64,000 nt of DNA from Flammulina velutipes (GCA_011800155.1 CM022374.1:2542001-2606000), one strand, 5' to 3'. Counted from the first letter of the stretch, positions 34,439 through 45,453 are shown. A program made the numbers and translations. Notes: generated by a model not told the origin, from the sequence alone.

Positions 34439-35609
34439 TCATGGGAAAAAGCTATATACCGCGTCGCGAATGTATTCATGCTCTGGTAGGAGCGGGTGTT
34501 CCTTCATATCCTCAGCAAGCTCTTCGGGCGTTTTGAGCTTGATAACTGCTTCGATCATAGCAAAAAGCTCAGCCATTGGGTTCGGCTCAGAAGTTGGCTC
34601 AACGACGGATGTGGGCTGCAAAATAAAGAATTAAGTATAAGGAGGGAGAACACGAATTGATTGAACATACCTCGACAGGAGGAGCGACAATGTCGGAGTT
34701 GAACTCGAGCTCAGACGCTTTGCCCTCGGTGTTCACGGACTCTTGTGACAACGCTGGGCCGGGGGATGGGACATAATTATTTGTCCTCGTTCTCTTCATC
34801 TGCTGTGCTTCTCGGTGAAGACCACCAGACAAAATACGGACGCGCTTCTGCCCAGCCTGCCACTGCGCGCTCGTTGTATCCGAATCGGACTCGTCAGTGG
34901 CTGATTCCGATGAGAAGTATGCAGCCACCGATTGTGGCGGCCCTCTGAGGATTGTCTTCGCGTACTCTTCCTCGACGATATCCTCGACCGGCCTTTTCTT
35001 TTTTAGGGACATACTCCAATAATGCATCTGAAGAGCTTGAGGCAAATCGGAGAATGGGGTGTATGGAGGCGGCCATTGGGCGGTGGCCAGTGGCTTAGAC
35101 GGCAGGCTCGCATTCTCCTGACGCAGCTTGGTGGCACTCCAAGCTTTACCTGTGCGTCGTTGGGCTCGAGTAGATATGGAGGTGGCAGTGGATCGGGGGA
35201 CGGGGACAGGGAGCTGAGGACACTGAGGATTATCGTGAGGGATCTGGGGAGCAAGTTGTGTAGCCTGTAGCTGAGCATCCGGGATTTGAACAAATCTCCC
35301 GTGACGAGGTTGCTGAGCTGATGGTGCTTGGTAATGGTAGAACTGGTTTTGCGGTGGCAGAGCATTATGGGGTAGAGCGTATGTGGATGACTGATAATCT
35401 GGCGTTCCGTGTGAAGGGCCTTGAGGTGTCAGGTGTTGATCTTGATTCAATTGATATCGTGGCGGTAAGAGGTGGGAAGCAGAGAAACTCTGAGGCAGCG
35501 CAGTAAAATCTGTCCTGACAGTTGCCGGTCGCTGGTTTGGAGTCACAGCAGAGAATCCGAGTCGGGAAGATTGGAGTTGAGAATTTCCGGATGTCGCTTG
35601 ACGTGCCAT
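34439..35609 (-). CDS. Pro/Gln-rich hypothetical protein
   Basis: A long first exon (about 34672-35609) joins a second (34439 to about 34619) across a GTATGTTC...TTTGCAG intron, which links IVAPPVE to PTSVVEPTSEPNPM. The protein is about 370 residues. Residues 1-about 190 are disordered and rich in Gln, Pro and Ser. A short conserved-looking block follows (WPPPYTPFSDLPQALQMHYW, KKKRPVEDIVEEEYAKTI). The C-terminus is helical (AELFAMIEAVIKLKTPEE). Composition and the KKKRP patch suggest a nuclear protein. The family is not recognised. Confidence 0.6.
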
Positions 35610-36520
35610 GGCTGAAAGCCACTAGAGAAAATTAAAGACCGGAGTGTAGCAGCAATAAGAGGGGGAAGATTGAAGGGAAGATCGTGTAAGAGTAGGCCTA
35701 CCACTGGAGGCTTTATGAATGGCCAGCCACAGCGCGCGCCCATTGTTTGCTTGCAAGCTATTAAATCAGAAGGTTTAGTCTGAGAGCAGTGACAAAGGCC
35801 GGTGTACCATTGTAAAATTTTTTGTAGAGATGGTGATTGTATTCTCAAAGACGAAATCGAGCTTTGTTCTAGATACCTTCCATATTGTCAAACCTATCCC
35901 TCCTTGCAATTCGATAGTGGCCACTTTCGGAAACGAAGACATGTGTCGCCTATAATATGTAATAATGAATATTTGTTTCACGATGTCGCTGAGGACAGAG
36001 GAAAAGTGTTCAAACATCATCTCGACGCGCCTAAACGCGATCGGTCACCAGCGTGATACTCACGAGACCGTGACAGTGTGAGGAATTGAAACACGATTTT
36101 GCTCCTGGAGCAGCTCAAAATAGGTACACCACGTACTATTGCATCCACAGAGCATTACTCTGTTTCTGGAAAGAAATGTGCCATACTGCCTTGCCATTGG
36201 GTGATTCCCACCGCAACAACCCGGACTGCGCCACATTACCAATCATTTCGGGTGCTGGGCCGGTCGATCAACTTTCTTTTACGGCGGGTCCAATCAACTC
36301 ACCTCTTCCACCTCCTCCTCTGGTCGTCAGAGGGCGTCACACACGAACCCAGTGCTTTCCAAGCAGCCTGAGTCATACACCTTGCCAATACTGATAAAAG
36401 ATGGAACGACCGGAACCGTGTTGTGATTTTTCATCCCTTCCCTGGAAATGAACTCAAATCAGAAGAAAAAGTTCCTATCCCGCTATTTTCATTCCTGGGG
36501 CGTCAAGTGCATCAGGAAAC
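35610..36520. other. Intergenic, no supported gene
   Basis: About 900 bases. Overlapping short frames on both strands (35543-35848 minus, 35802-36056 plus, 36060-36394 both) contradict one another and lack coherent splicing. No repeat is recognised before the CATAGG-rich tract that follows. Confidence 0.4.
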
Positions 36521-36529
36521 TTACACACA

Positions 36530-37050
36530 GCTATGTAGGACTATATAGGTCTCGTAGGTCTCGTAGGTCCATAGGAACCCTCTTGCCTATGATAGCTCGT
36601 CAACGGCTATGATAGGTCCTCATAGCCCCCATAGACATTTTCCTGAGACCCGAGTCATTGCCTATGAGACCTATGGCGACTATGAGTGATGGTGTGCAGG
36701 GTTTCAATCAAAAGCGCGTTCTTGCCATTTTGAGCGCGTCAAACGGGTTTTTGTACTCTACAGCTTTCAAATGGAGGACCTTGCTTGCGGAAAAGGATGA
36801 TACTGAAGCATCGGGCACTTCTGCACAAGATGCGGGGAGGTTGAACGACCGAAAATGAGCGAAACACGGCTTTTTGAGCTTAACAGTGCTAAATTCGACT
36901 CCTGACGGATGGACATCGACCACATGGTTGCGCATCACTGACAGAATTACCTAGGCTACCCATAGCCCTCATAGGTCCTCATAGGCTTGGTAGGAACCCT
37001 TGTCTATCATAGGATGGCCACTCCTACCATAGGCCTCCATAGCAGAAGTG
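36530..37050. repeat. CATAGG/CCTATG-rich repeat cluster
   Basis: Two tracts, 36535-36680 and 36950-37045, each contain many direct and inverted copies of CATAGG, CCTATG and ATAGGTCC (for example GTAGGTCTCGTAGGTCC and CATAGGTCCTCATAGG). They bracket an unrelated segment of about 270 bases that reads AAAGCGCGTTCTTGCCATTTT. The arrangement suggests a non-autonomous foldback element or a short satellite. It ends about 10 bases before the first usable Met of the MFS gene at 37060. Confidence 0.5.
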
Positions 37051-37059
37051 CGTTTCCTG

Positions 37060-38985
37060 ATGTGGCGCTCGTCTTATTGGTTCGTTACATTCGTCGTCTG
37101 GCTGGGTGGGTAAACTTCTCTCAGTATGTATCGACAGGCTTCACTGACGAAGGTTGGTCATAGGCATTTTCACGGACCTTATCGTTTATTCGATCATCGT
37201 TCCAGTGATTCCTTTCGAGCTTGAACTTCTCGGATATTCTAATGTGTCTGCACTTACTGGATGGCTCATGTTCTCTTACGTTTGTTATCTCGTCTGCCAA
37301 ATACATATACACTAACGTTTACCTTCAGTCCCTTGGGCTAGCCTCGTGTACGGAACAGTCGTATTTCTCCCTCGCCATCGCGTCTGATATTCCTGAATGG
37401 CGACAATCTTCGTGTCCATGATTTCGGAGGCTTGCAAGACCCGCCAAGCACCATTGCTCTTCGGAAACGTGATCCTTGTTGGAGCCCAGATCATGTTCAT
37501 GGAGGCTCCAACGTACTGGGTGATGTGCTTCGCTCGTGCACTGCAAGGCATCGGGTCCACCATGATATGGGTCGTCGGCCTCGCTTTAATGTGTGTGATA
37601 TGTATCGTTGATAACATCTCTCAATAATCGCTCAAATAGATGCGATGTTACCCCCGAATCTAAAGTTGGTCGTAAGGATTTTGCTGTCCATTTTGGTTAC
37701 TCAGCTAATAGTCTTGACTTCGACCAGTTCAACTTGGACTGGCGTTATCTGGTCTCACGATTGGGTCCGTACCCCGTCTTGTTTAAGGTGTCTAGACTCA
37801 TTCTGTATCATAGAACTCTCCTTGGTCCTCCCCTTGGAGGAGCTTTATATATATGCGCACTTAGGGTTTCGTAGCCCATTTATCTTGGGCATTATTTTTG
37901 CCTTCATCGATCTGATGGGCCGAATTCTCATCATCGAGAAGCGTCGTAGCGCACAAGGATCATCTAATTCACAGCCTGTGGACGAAGAAAAAGCGGAAGT
38001 AAATGGCCAATGCTCAACACAGACCTCGCCCATCCTACCACCGGAGTCCCTCGCGTCACCTAAAAATGTCAAGTTTACGCAAGTCCTTCTACTGTTGCTA
38101 AAATCTCCTCGAGCCATTGGAATCGGCTATGGGTACGCCCACTTACGATTTTTACGCTACACTCATATTTTGACTCATTCTAACTCGTCTAGGATCCTTA
38201 CAGGCCTTCAAGATACTGTTCTGACCATGCATCTCAACGATGTCTGGGGCCTCACCTCTGAGAGAGTCGGAGTCGTCATGTTAGCCGCAGTCATACCGAC
38301 TATTTTTGGTATGTAAACCTCATAGATCCGGACATAACAGACAATGCTAACGCCCGTGCGTTGTAGCCCCGCCCATCACTGGTTGGTTATCGGACAGAGC
38401 TGGAGCAGCATGGATCATGCTCGTCGGTATTCTGCTTGTCATACCTTGGTGTGGCGTGATGATTGTGGAAGGCAGTCTAGGGCTTTTCATTGCGTCCTAT
38501 GCACTTCAGAGTTCGTCAACATTGACATATCACGAATGACCTGTCAGCTGACTTGCAGTGCTAGGCTTCTTCATGGCCAGTGCGGTTTCGCCCTTGTTGT
38601 CTGAATTATCTGCAGTTTCCAGGAATGTAGAGGGTATTGGATGTAAGCAGTTTCGGTTGATCTGAATTCACTTCTCAAACAAAACAAATTTCAGACGCTC
38701 ATGTGCACGGTGTATTCAACTTCACATTCGGCGTTGGGGCCACAAGTGCGTGTCGGGCACCTGTGTTCTTCAGTGTTTCTAACCAGACCAATAGTTGGAC
38801 CCATCATCGGCGGACAATTCTACGATAATCTCTCCCATGGCTTTATGTTTTCCTACGTATTCTTGATCGCCGTCTTTGGATTCTGCGCCGTAATGACGTT
38901 CTTTTACGCCGGGGATGTGTCTGTCGCGTCTCAGCTATATCACTACCGTGCAAACAAGCTTGAAAGACGGGAGAGAGAAGTGTAA
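37060..38985 (+). pseudogene. MFS transporter, probably damaged
   Basis: A many-exon major facilitator gene. Recognisable parts in order: SSYWFVTFVVWLG, FTDLIVYSIIVPVIPFELE, APLLFGNVILVGAQIMFMEA, the motif A-type RALQGIGSTMIWVVGLAL, CDVTPESKVG, LGLALSGLTIG, LGPPLGGALY, HLGFRSPFILGIIFAFIDL, a cytosolic loop, GLQDTVLTMHLNDVWGLTSE, APPITGWLSDRAGAAWIM and finally VGPIIGGQFYDNLSHG. Family homologues use a drug:H+ or related MFS fold with 12 spans. Two apparent lesions are seen. A (TA) tract at 37846-37855 shifts the frame between GGALY and HLGFRS. A segment near 37340-37410 has no joinable exon. Either could be a sequencing slip or decay. Confidence 0.65.
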
Positions 38986-39197
38986 TCTACTTTATGGCCC
39001 AGACCTATGAAGCGAGGAAAGTCGCCCTTCGTCAAATGCCAAAACATGTGTTCTCTGTACGTCTACAACCTGAGGCTTGAGAGATAGTCGAGCCAGCAAT
39101 GCCGTTTGTTTGTGCGCCATAAATGGTCACGTTGTCACAAACAGGACTTGCCATCCGACCACCACCATCTCCCTAGACATTTCCGTTTCAGTTTAGC

Positions 39198-40472
39198 ATG
39201 CCTCGCCTTGACGAATTCTCTGCTTGGGTCACTATCGACGGCACTGAAGCTGTCGAGTACGGCGCGACGCCTCTGGGCAACACAGTCACTTGCTGGATCC
39301 CTTCTGATGCTGGGAAGGTATGATTCGCGCTGCTAGATATCCTTCGCGGACTTCTTAGTCTCCGTTAGCAATTCAAAGTTGTCTGGAACGACTCTCTGGT
39401 TAAAACGCCCACACGCGGAGAAGCATCTATCGACGGGTTCGCCTATGTACCGCGGTATATCGAGAACCGCATAAGAAACAAAGCTACCTTAGGCGGCGTT
39501 AGAGATTCGGAACACTCGATTCGCCCTCTCGAGTTCGGGAAGATCAACCTAACAGGTAATGTAACTCTTTGTTCGATGCAGTGTTTTTCTGACTGGTGGA
39601 CGTTAGACGATGATATTTATCTCGATTCTGGTGCCTCTCAACTAGGCGAAATCAAAATCGTAATACATAGAGTAGCATACGCTCCATACTCGCCTTCCTC
39701 CCCTCCAAATCGGCGCTCTCGAGGACACGCAGCCACACCCTATCTCTATCATGAACGCAGCAAGAAGGGTTTCGGGCATCAAGTCAAGTGGGCATCATAT
39801 CCGACTGTTCATATCCATGTATTGACTTCCTGGAACAGTTTGGGACCTAGGCGGAATGTAGGGCAGGCTAAAGTCAGTGATGTACGGCGGTCGTCCTTTG
39901 AGAAACCGACAGGCATGCCGGTCGCTATCTTCATATTCAAGTATCGCCCTATAGGTAAGCCCCGGAATCGAACTCGATATCGCTATTGTTCACTAATCAA
40001 CTTTAGAGGTGTTGATGGCCGACGGGATCGTTCCATGTACTGCGCCACAGATGATTATTTCCCAACTACCTACGAAGACTGAGGATATCGCGTTTATCAA
40101 AACTGAAGACGGCACCGGAGATCACGTCAGAGTAAGAGTGTTTGTCTGTTTGTCCTATTACTTGTGCTGACTTGTGCTAGACCGAGACGTTTATCGTCGT
40201 CGATGATGATGAAGAAGTCAAGCGCACTGTTACGGCCGTTGACACTCCTGTCAGCTCTTCGCTAGACTCTCTTTTACTTCGAATAGGAAGATTTGCGCCG
40301 TTGGAGCCTCCGACCCGGTTTGGAAGGGCTTTCGCGCGTGCACTGAAAGATAGTTGTGATCCAAATCTACAATCTCGCCCCGTTGAAATGCGTTTCCAGG
40401 CGCCACACATCTGTAAGTCATCTGATTCCAAAACTTGGATGCTATATTTAACACTGTGTAGTCGCCTGCTAA
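39198..40472 (+). CDS. DUF7918-type hypothetical protein
   Basis: Six exons (39198-39317, 39369-39555, 39607-39954, 40007-40131, 40181-40412, 40462-40472) join in phase to about 340 residues. It starts MPRLDEFSAWVTIDGTEAVE, then NTVTCWIPSDAGKQFKVVW, the opening of a domain widespread in Agaricomycete orphans (DUF7918). A conserved-looking middle follows (GEIKIVIHRVAYAPYS). The C-terminal half is acidic and Ser-rich (IVVDDDEEVKR, LRIGRFAPLEPPTRFG). Function is unknown. It has no membrane span or signal peptide. Confidence 0.7.
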
Positions 40473-41693
40473 ACTACAGCAACGATGTGCGTATGGACAC
40501 TTCAGCTCATGGTGTTATTGTATATTGACACTTTGGCAGCGGCTCCGTGGAGCGATGGTTTACGTCTCCGTTACTACTACTATCTGCGCTTGCGACCTTG
40601 GCCTTATGTTTCCTTTACAGTCTACTATTCGACCTTCAGAAATTATCTGGCATGACCACTGTATACCTACCAACCTACCTGTATGTATTCTACCCGTCTA
40701 TCATCTATGCACTACCGTTGTAAATTACATGCCTGAGCCCCATCTTGTATATCAACACAAACTTCAAACGCTTACCGGGTTTGGAGAGTGGGTCTATCGC
40801 GTTTGACGGTCGTCTCGTCCTCGAGCTCAACTCGCACGTTCGCTAGCTCCGATTTTCTTCCCGTCAACACCGAGGACAACGGTGATTCTAATGTCTTCCC
40901 TATGCGCTCGGTGATGCTTAGGATCATTATGTGGCGTAAAAAGTTGCGATCTGACTGCCAGTGGTAAATTGAATCTGAAGCTTACGTGGGTGTTTCGTCT
41001 GGGGCTGATTTCGCCACTCTCCCAACGTCGGGGAATCCGAGGGCCAGCTCCGGGGAAGCGATCTCATCATCGGTGTTGATGAGGAGCTCAAGATGTTGTT
41101 TCCTGAAGATCTAGTGCTATGATGGGTTCGAGAAGCGTTTCGAGGCCGCGTGCGCAAGCGGCCGTTACATTGAGAAGGCTTCGAAGTCAATGTTCATCTA
41201 TACATCTTTCGGAATATTCGTGGAAGCGGTAATCCTAGTGGTACACCGAGAGAGAGCTCAATCTCAGCGAGCCTGTCAGCGGTGGAATCAAGAGCTGATG
41301 TAAAATTTGCTGGAAGGCAGCCATTGGTGCTGGAGAGCGCTCATGGAGTCAATAATGTATAGTGTCTAGATGGCGGGTAAGTAGGTGCATTAAAGGCAAT
41401 AATCCAAGGTGACTATAGTACGGGTACATAGGTGTACGGATTTTGTGGATTTGTTTGAGGATTTCATGAACGTATATTTCTAGTCAAGATAAGAGTGAGA
41501 ACGATAAGAGCTGAGGAAACTTTACATAGGGACACTCCCGGTCCCCGTCTCATCCAAGGTTAGATAGGCAGCTTTGAGCTCATATCGGCACCGCTCGTTA
41601 GTAACGAGACAAGTTTATCGCAGATTTTTAGTCAGGATAAGGAATGGTCGGTGTCAGTCAGTAGTCACAGATTTCCCGGTTTATTATTCAATA
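40473..41693. other. Intergenic, about 1.2 kb
   Basis: No gene is supported. The minus-strand frame 40927-41190 is low-complexity Ser/Arg without splice support. The stretch 40796-40930 may hold a small decayed coding relic. It ends at the start of the 753-bp direct repeat. Confidence 0.4.
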
Positions 41694-41698
41694 CACTG
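41677..41698 (+). repeat. 22-bp direct repeat, left copy
   Basis: CGGTTTATTATTCAATACAC followed by TG. The same 22 bases occur at 42446-42467, immediately after the left copy of the 753-bp repeat. The left 753-bp copy is therefore flanked on both sides by this sequence, while the right copy (49530-50282) is not. Confidence 0.85.
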
Positions 41699-42446
41699 GG
41701 TGTTCGCCGCCCGTGAATCAGAAAAAGAATTAAAAAGAGAGAAAGATAGGATATACATCGTCCGGGTAAGTACAAGATGGCCCAGCGCCCGGGAATGTTT
41801 GCATTACATAGTGTGTCGTATGTAGAAAATAAGTGTCTACCATCAAATTTTCTTCGCGCGCACGCGCGGATGTTCCGTCTAGTGTGGCGCAAGCTATGAT
41901 GCATATACCATACATCCAAATTCATTGACACGGGAATCAAAATTGTGGGACCAATGTCAGTCTCCATTTATAATACGCTACACACTATGTATATGGGCTA
42001 TTGCCTATTAGTATTAGATATTTTTGTTTTTCAGAGACAGAGAAAGCTTTTCTGTGTCAATACTGTATGAAAGGTTAGTTCTGGTAACATAGTCAAGGAA
42101 CATCAGAGCATTCATAATTGAAGTATGGCAATTTGAACCTATGAGCTGAAGCCTCCAACCGACTGGATAGATTACAGATGTGGCGGTGGGTTGGCTCAGA
42201 ATAGCGCAGCGGCATATTTACATTCTTCCACGTGACGAGCCTTAGTATTAGAGAGGGTGACACATTCACTATGCAGCTATGTAGCTCGCTATACGATGAA
42301 GCAATTGAATGTGGCGCGCCGCACCTAGCACCGGCATTGCGGCAATGGCTGATAGGCTCAGGGACATGGCTGATAGGTCACGGCATGGCTGATAGGTTGC
42401 GGCATGGCTGATAGGTTCCCAGCACATCGCGTAATGAACCGATTTC
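41694..42446 (+). repeat. 753-bp perfect direct repeat, left copy
   Basis: This is identical, as far as I can read, to 49530-50282 (constant offset of 7836). It starts CACTGGGTGTTCGCC and ends AACCGATTTC. It contains a short tandem repeat of a CATGGCTGATAGG unit (42341-42420) and no convincing gene. It may be a long target-site duplication or the product of segmental duplication around the inserted island. Confidence 0.9.
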
Positions 42447-42467
42447 GGTTTATTATTCAATACACTG
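42446..42467 (+). repeat. 22-bp direct repeat, right copy
   Basis: Second copy of the 22-base sequence at 41677-41698. It forms the left junction of the unique DNA of the island, immediately after the left 753-bp repeat. Confidence 0.85.
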
Positions 42468-42680
42468 CAACTTCTGGGACGCCACATTCTCCTTGGTTCT
42501 AGTAAAGTCGCTAAGAATGCCAATTTTACCACAGAAATCCTGTACGTGAATTCACATTAGACGCTGGAATTTATTCATCTATATTGTAAGCCGTCCCCAT
42601 GTTGCGCCGCATAGCGGTCAGCCATTCCTCATTGCTCAAAGAAATTATCCGGGGTCCTCTCAAACCCAGGAGTAACTTAT

Positions 42681-42842
42681 CGAAAAGAGGCCTATGCGCC
42701 CAGCGTTGACAAGCTTTACAAGCGAGCGCGTCTACTCATCGTCGAGCCTGATGCCGGTGTTTCATGCAAAGAAAAAGAGGCGAGCCCGCCCAGCGTTGAC
42801 AAGCTGTAAAAAGCGAGCGCATCTACTCGCTGTCCTGCCTAA
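42681..42842 (+). repeat. Two tandem copies of a ~90-bp unit
   Basis: GCCCAGCGTTGACAAGCT recurs at 42698-42715 and 42788-42805, each followed by a similar AAGCGAGCGC-TCTACTC segment. Spacing is 90 bases. This may be a 5' UTR or promoter repeat of the transposon-like unit that carries the next ORF. Confidence 0.6.
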
Positions 42843-42956
42843 TGAGCGAGCGTTTAAATTGATATGCTATTGGCTCTACCTTCCCCAGCACGTACTGGGT
42901 CTCGGGTCTCATATTTCTTAACGGTCTGAGTCGGATGGGGCTGTAAGTAAAAATGC

Positions 42957-43934
42957 ATGTCTGACGGGGAACCGGGTGACCTCAGGATGTCTTACTGCTC
43001 CCTCGACCACTGCACTAACATGCAGAACGTCTCGACCGCCGCCGCTGCTGACGGAGTGCACGGAGACGATAAAGAACGGCCGAAACCGCACAAGGGGATT
43101 CTCGCCCCCTCGTCCCGCCGCTTCGTTCTGTTCCCCATCGCCTACGACACCATCTGGTCGCTCTACAAAACGGCATTGCATGGTTTCTTCACCGCAGAGC
43201 AGGTTGTACCCTACTCACCTCTCGAGAAGACGGGCAGTGAACCAATCTGTTGCAGAGAGGTCCATGTTCTACTGCTTCTGCTGACGACCGGCGACAAATG
43301 CCCCGCCTGGGGATGCATCTCATCCTCTATCCAATCACCCGAAGCCCGTTCGTTCCTTGGATTCGCGGACGCATCTGACTATATCTTATTCGAGGCTTAT
43401 TCCCTCCTACTTCAAGCCCTTTTCCCGGGAACTCGTCCATGTCTGCTGGCGAGCCAGGAGAGACGTTCCCTCTGGCTCTCGTCGGCCCTCCTGCCCGCGC
43501 CCGGCTCCTTTGGTCAATATATAATCTCATTCACCATCGCGTCCTACCTCTTCTACTGCGCCACCTCCAGCTCCATCGCACTGCTCTCCCCCTGTTCACC
43601 ACTCATAGGAGTGGGGGGTGTCTTCACCCGGGCTGAGCTTTCTGCCACACAACGGCTCTCCTTCGCGAGATTGATACTGCTTGAGCTCGATGACCCGCCA
43701 CCAGATGCTGCGACTCTGGAGTCAATCGACTTGGCAGCGGGGTCGGAGTTGCTTTTTTGGTCCTCTCTTTGGAGGGGTCGTCCCGAGATTGCTGAAGCGG
43801 CAGGAAACAGGATCACGGCATGCGCTGCGCTGGCGAAGGCGGCGCTGACGGGCCTGCCGACTCGTAGGATGGGAGTGCCGTACCACATCCGTGAATCACC
43901 TCCCCGCGTGTTCCTCCTGTCAGATAGCTTCTAA
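42957..43934 (+). CDS. Ribonucleotide reductase small-subunit-like protein lacking metal ligands
   Basis: An intronless 325-residue ORF. Residues 52-80 read SRRFVLFPIAYDTIWSLYK then FFTAEQV, closely matching the start of the class I R2 domain. Later blocks keep the R2 order: PEARSFLGFADASDYILFEAY aligns with the family's EA-Y-GF and I-H-E-YS segment but has Leu at the iron-ligand His. SFGQYIISFTIASYLFYC aligns with the segment holding the second Glu ligand, here missing. TRAELSATQRLSF aligns with the region of the last Glu and His, also lost. It ends FLLSDSF, recalling the acidic Phe-ended tail that docks R1. Likely catalytically inactive. It lies inside the repeat-flanked island and may belong to a mobile element. 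Confidence 0.6.
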   Translation: MSDGEPGDLRMSYCSLDHCTNMQNVSTAAAADGVHGDDKERPKPHKGILAPSSRRFVLFPIAYDTIWSLYKTALHGFFTAEQVVPYSPLEKTGSEPICCREVHVLLLLLTTGDKCPAWGCISSSIQSPEARSFLGFADASDYILFEAYSLLLQALFPGTRPCLLASQERRSLWLSSALLPAPGSFGQYIISFTIASYLFYCATSSSIALLSPCSPLIGVGGVFTRAELSATQRLSFARLILLELDDPPPDAATLESIDLAAGSELLFWSSLWRGRPEIAEAAGNRITACAALAKAALTGLPTRRMGVPYHIRESPPRVFLLSDSF

Positions 43935-44151
43935 ATGTACTGTATTTGCACCGACGTTAATGGGAACATACCTACGGATGGATTAAAGGCCGATGTGACG
44001 CCACAAGAGGATGGCTGTCTGTGATCGTAGCCGCGTCTGTACGCCGCTCCAGGCCTGGAACCTTCTCCTCCCGGAATGAAGACGCCTCTGGAAAACTCTT
44101 GAAGGTCCTGTCCTAAACCCGGGACTTCTCGCTAACGCAGTCACTGCCCCA

Positions 44152-44679
44152 ATGGCAATTTCCACACCCACCGAGATGAATACCATTCACCACTGGCTCG
44201 CAGACCTTGCCGTCGAGGAGGGCGAGGGCTCTATCGAAGTCGATGCGGCGTTGGCCGTCGCAGCAACGGCCCACTTGCCTATGGCTGAGTCGAACCCGCC
44301 AAGGTCGGAAATGGAGAATGGCAGCGAGGAAGATGACAATGGAGAGTTTGATTGGCCGGTTGACTACGGGAACAGTGAGAACGACATCTTCGATGAGGTT
44401 GCAACGGCACCAGGCTGCCCCCCATCCCTCCTCATCACGTTCGAGCAGCCAGTGACCATGGAGCCGTCCGAGATGCTGTCCAACCTCCTCAATGGCGCGG
44501 AGGATGTCTCGCTGGCCCACGTCGCGGAGGCTATTTGGCTCGGCGGGAACGAACGGACTATGCTTGTCCTCTTCCACTCCCGCTACTCCCTCCGTCCCAC
44601 AGTTCTCCACCTCAAAGAGATTAAAAGCTTTGGCTGCCTGCACTTAGGACTTTACCTCCTCGACTATCGCGGAATTTAG
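44152..44679 (+). CDS. Acidic orphan ORF in the island
   Basis: An open frame of 175 residues without introns. It begins MAISTPTEMNTIHHWLADLA, has an acidic middle (SEMENGSEEDDNGEFDWPVD) and a more structured C-terminal half (LITFEQPVTMEPSEMLSNLL, LFHSRYSLRPTVLHLKEI). It is unlike the host genes around the island, and no family is recognised. It lies 217 bases after the R2-like ORF on the same strand, so the two may be co-transcribed or belong to one element. The antisense frame 44113-44643 is its shadow. Confidence 0.4.
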   Translation: MAISTPTEMNTIHHWLADLAVEEGEGSIEVDAALAVAATAHLPMAESNPPRSEMENGSEEDDNGEFDWPVDYGNSENDIFDEVATAPGCPPSLLITFEQPVTMEPSEMLSNLLNGAEDVSLAHVAEAIWLGGNERTMLVLFHSRYSLRPTVLHLKEIKSFGCLHLGLYLLDYRGI

Positions 44680-45453
44680 ATCACAACTTATCTTATAATT
44701 GTATGCTCAATACTCAACGGTCGCTGCCCTCAGTGCATGAATGAAGTGGTGAGGGGAGCGCCGGTCCGGGGATTGGTCAGCTATTTGCAATTATTGATGA
44801 AGCCCCTATGTGAAAATTTCATGTTGGCTTTCAACACTGACCACGACGACTCTCCCGCGCGCTACGCTCATCCCACCCCCCTATTTCTTGTGCCCGCATC
44901 GTATCATGTCGCTCCTTCGGGCTGCCTGCTTAGGGGGCCGGCTCCAAACAGTCTGGGCCTCCAGCGCTGGACCATCGCCTGGAAGTATCATAGCGGCTCG
45001 GCGCCCACGACTAGCGATCGCGGAACCGGGAGTCCAGCACTCTGCAAAAGTTAGGGGATTACAACGGCCCACACGGTAGAAGTCGAAATCGTTATAAGAG
45101 TCGGCCTGGTGGATCCAGCCTGCACTCTCTATTCCCCGCTCTACCTCGACGCAAAGTGTGAGTAAAACCCCATCTCACTGTACCAGCTCTCATTGTCAAT
45201 CTGTGTTTAGTGTACCCTTCGCTCTTGATCTGGTTGAGCCCCGCTCCCGTCGCCTCCTCACCCACACATCAGTAGTGAGTATCCTAGCTGTCCGTGCTAC
45301 TGGGTCTGACACCTAGACACAGCCCACTGTCGTAACCTGGTTGAGCGCTGCTCCCCCCGTTGAACGTCTCGAACTTATGTGAGCTCCTCCCCCTCTGACC
45401 CAGGTCACCTCTGACTTCCTAACAAGACACTGTCTACCACGCTACTTGCCACT
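44680..45453. other. Non-coding stretch of the island
   Basis: GC-rich, with several overlapping frames that contradict one another. The phrase CTGGTTGAGC occurs twice (45228 and 45339 regions), and GTGAGT donors and AG acceptors are frequent. This could be a spliced 5' leader for the ORF at 45454, but no model is convincing. Confidence 0.4.

Noticed and set aside
42341..42420. Short tandem CATGGCTGATAGG units considered as a CRISPR-like array
   Set aside because: Units are adjacent without unique spacers and the genome is eukaryotic; a minisatellite inside the 753-bp repeat.
44113..44643. Minus-strand frame of 176 residues opposite the acidic orphan ORF
   Set aside because: A high-GC antisense shadow of the plus-strand frame; its protein lacks any recognisable block.
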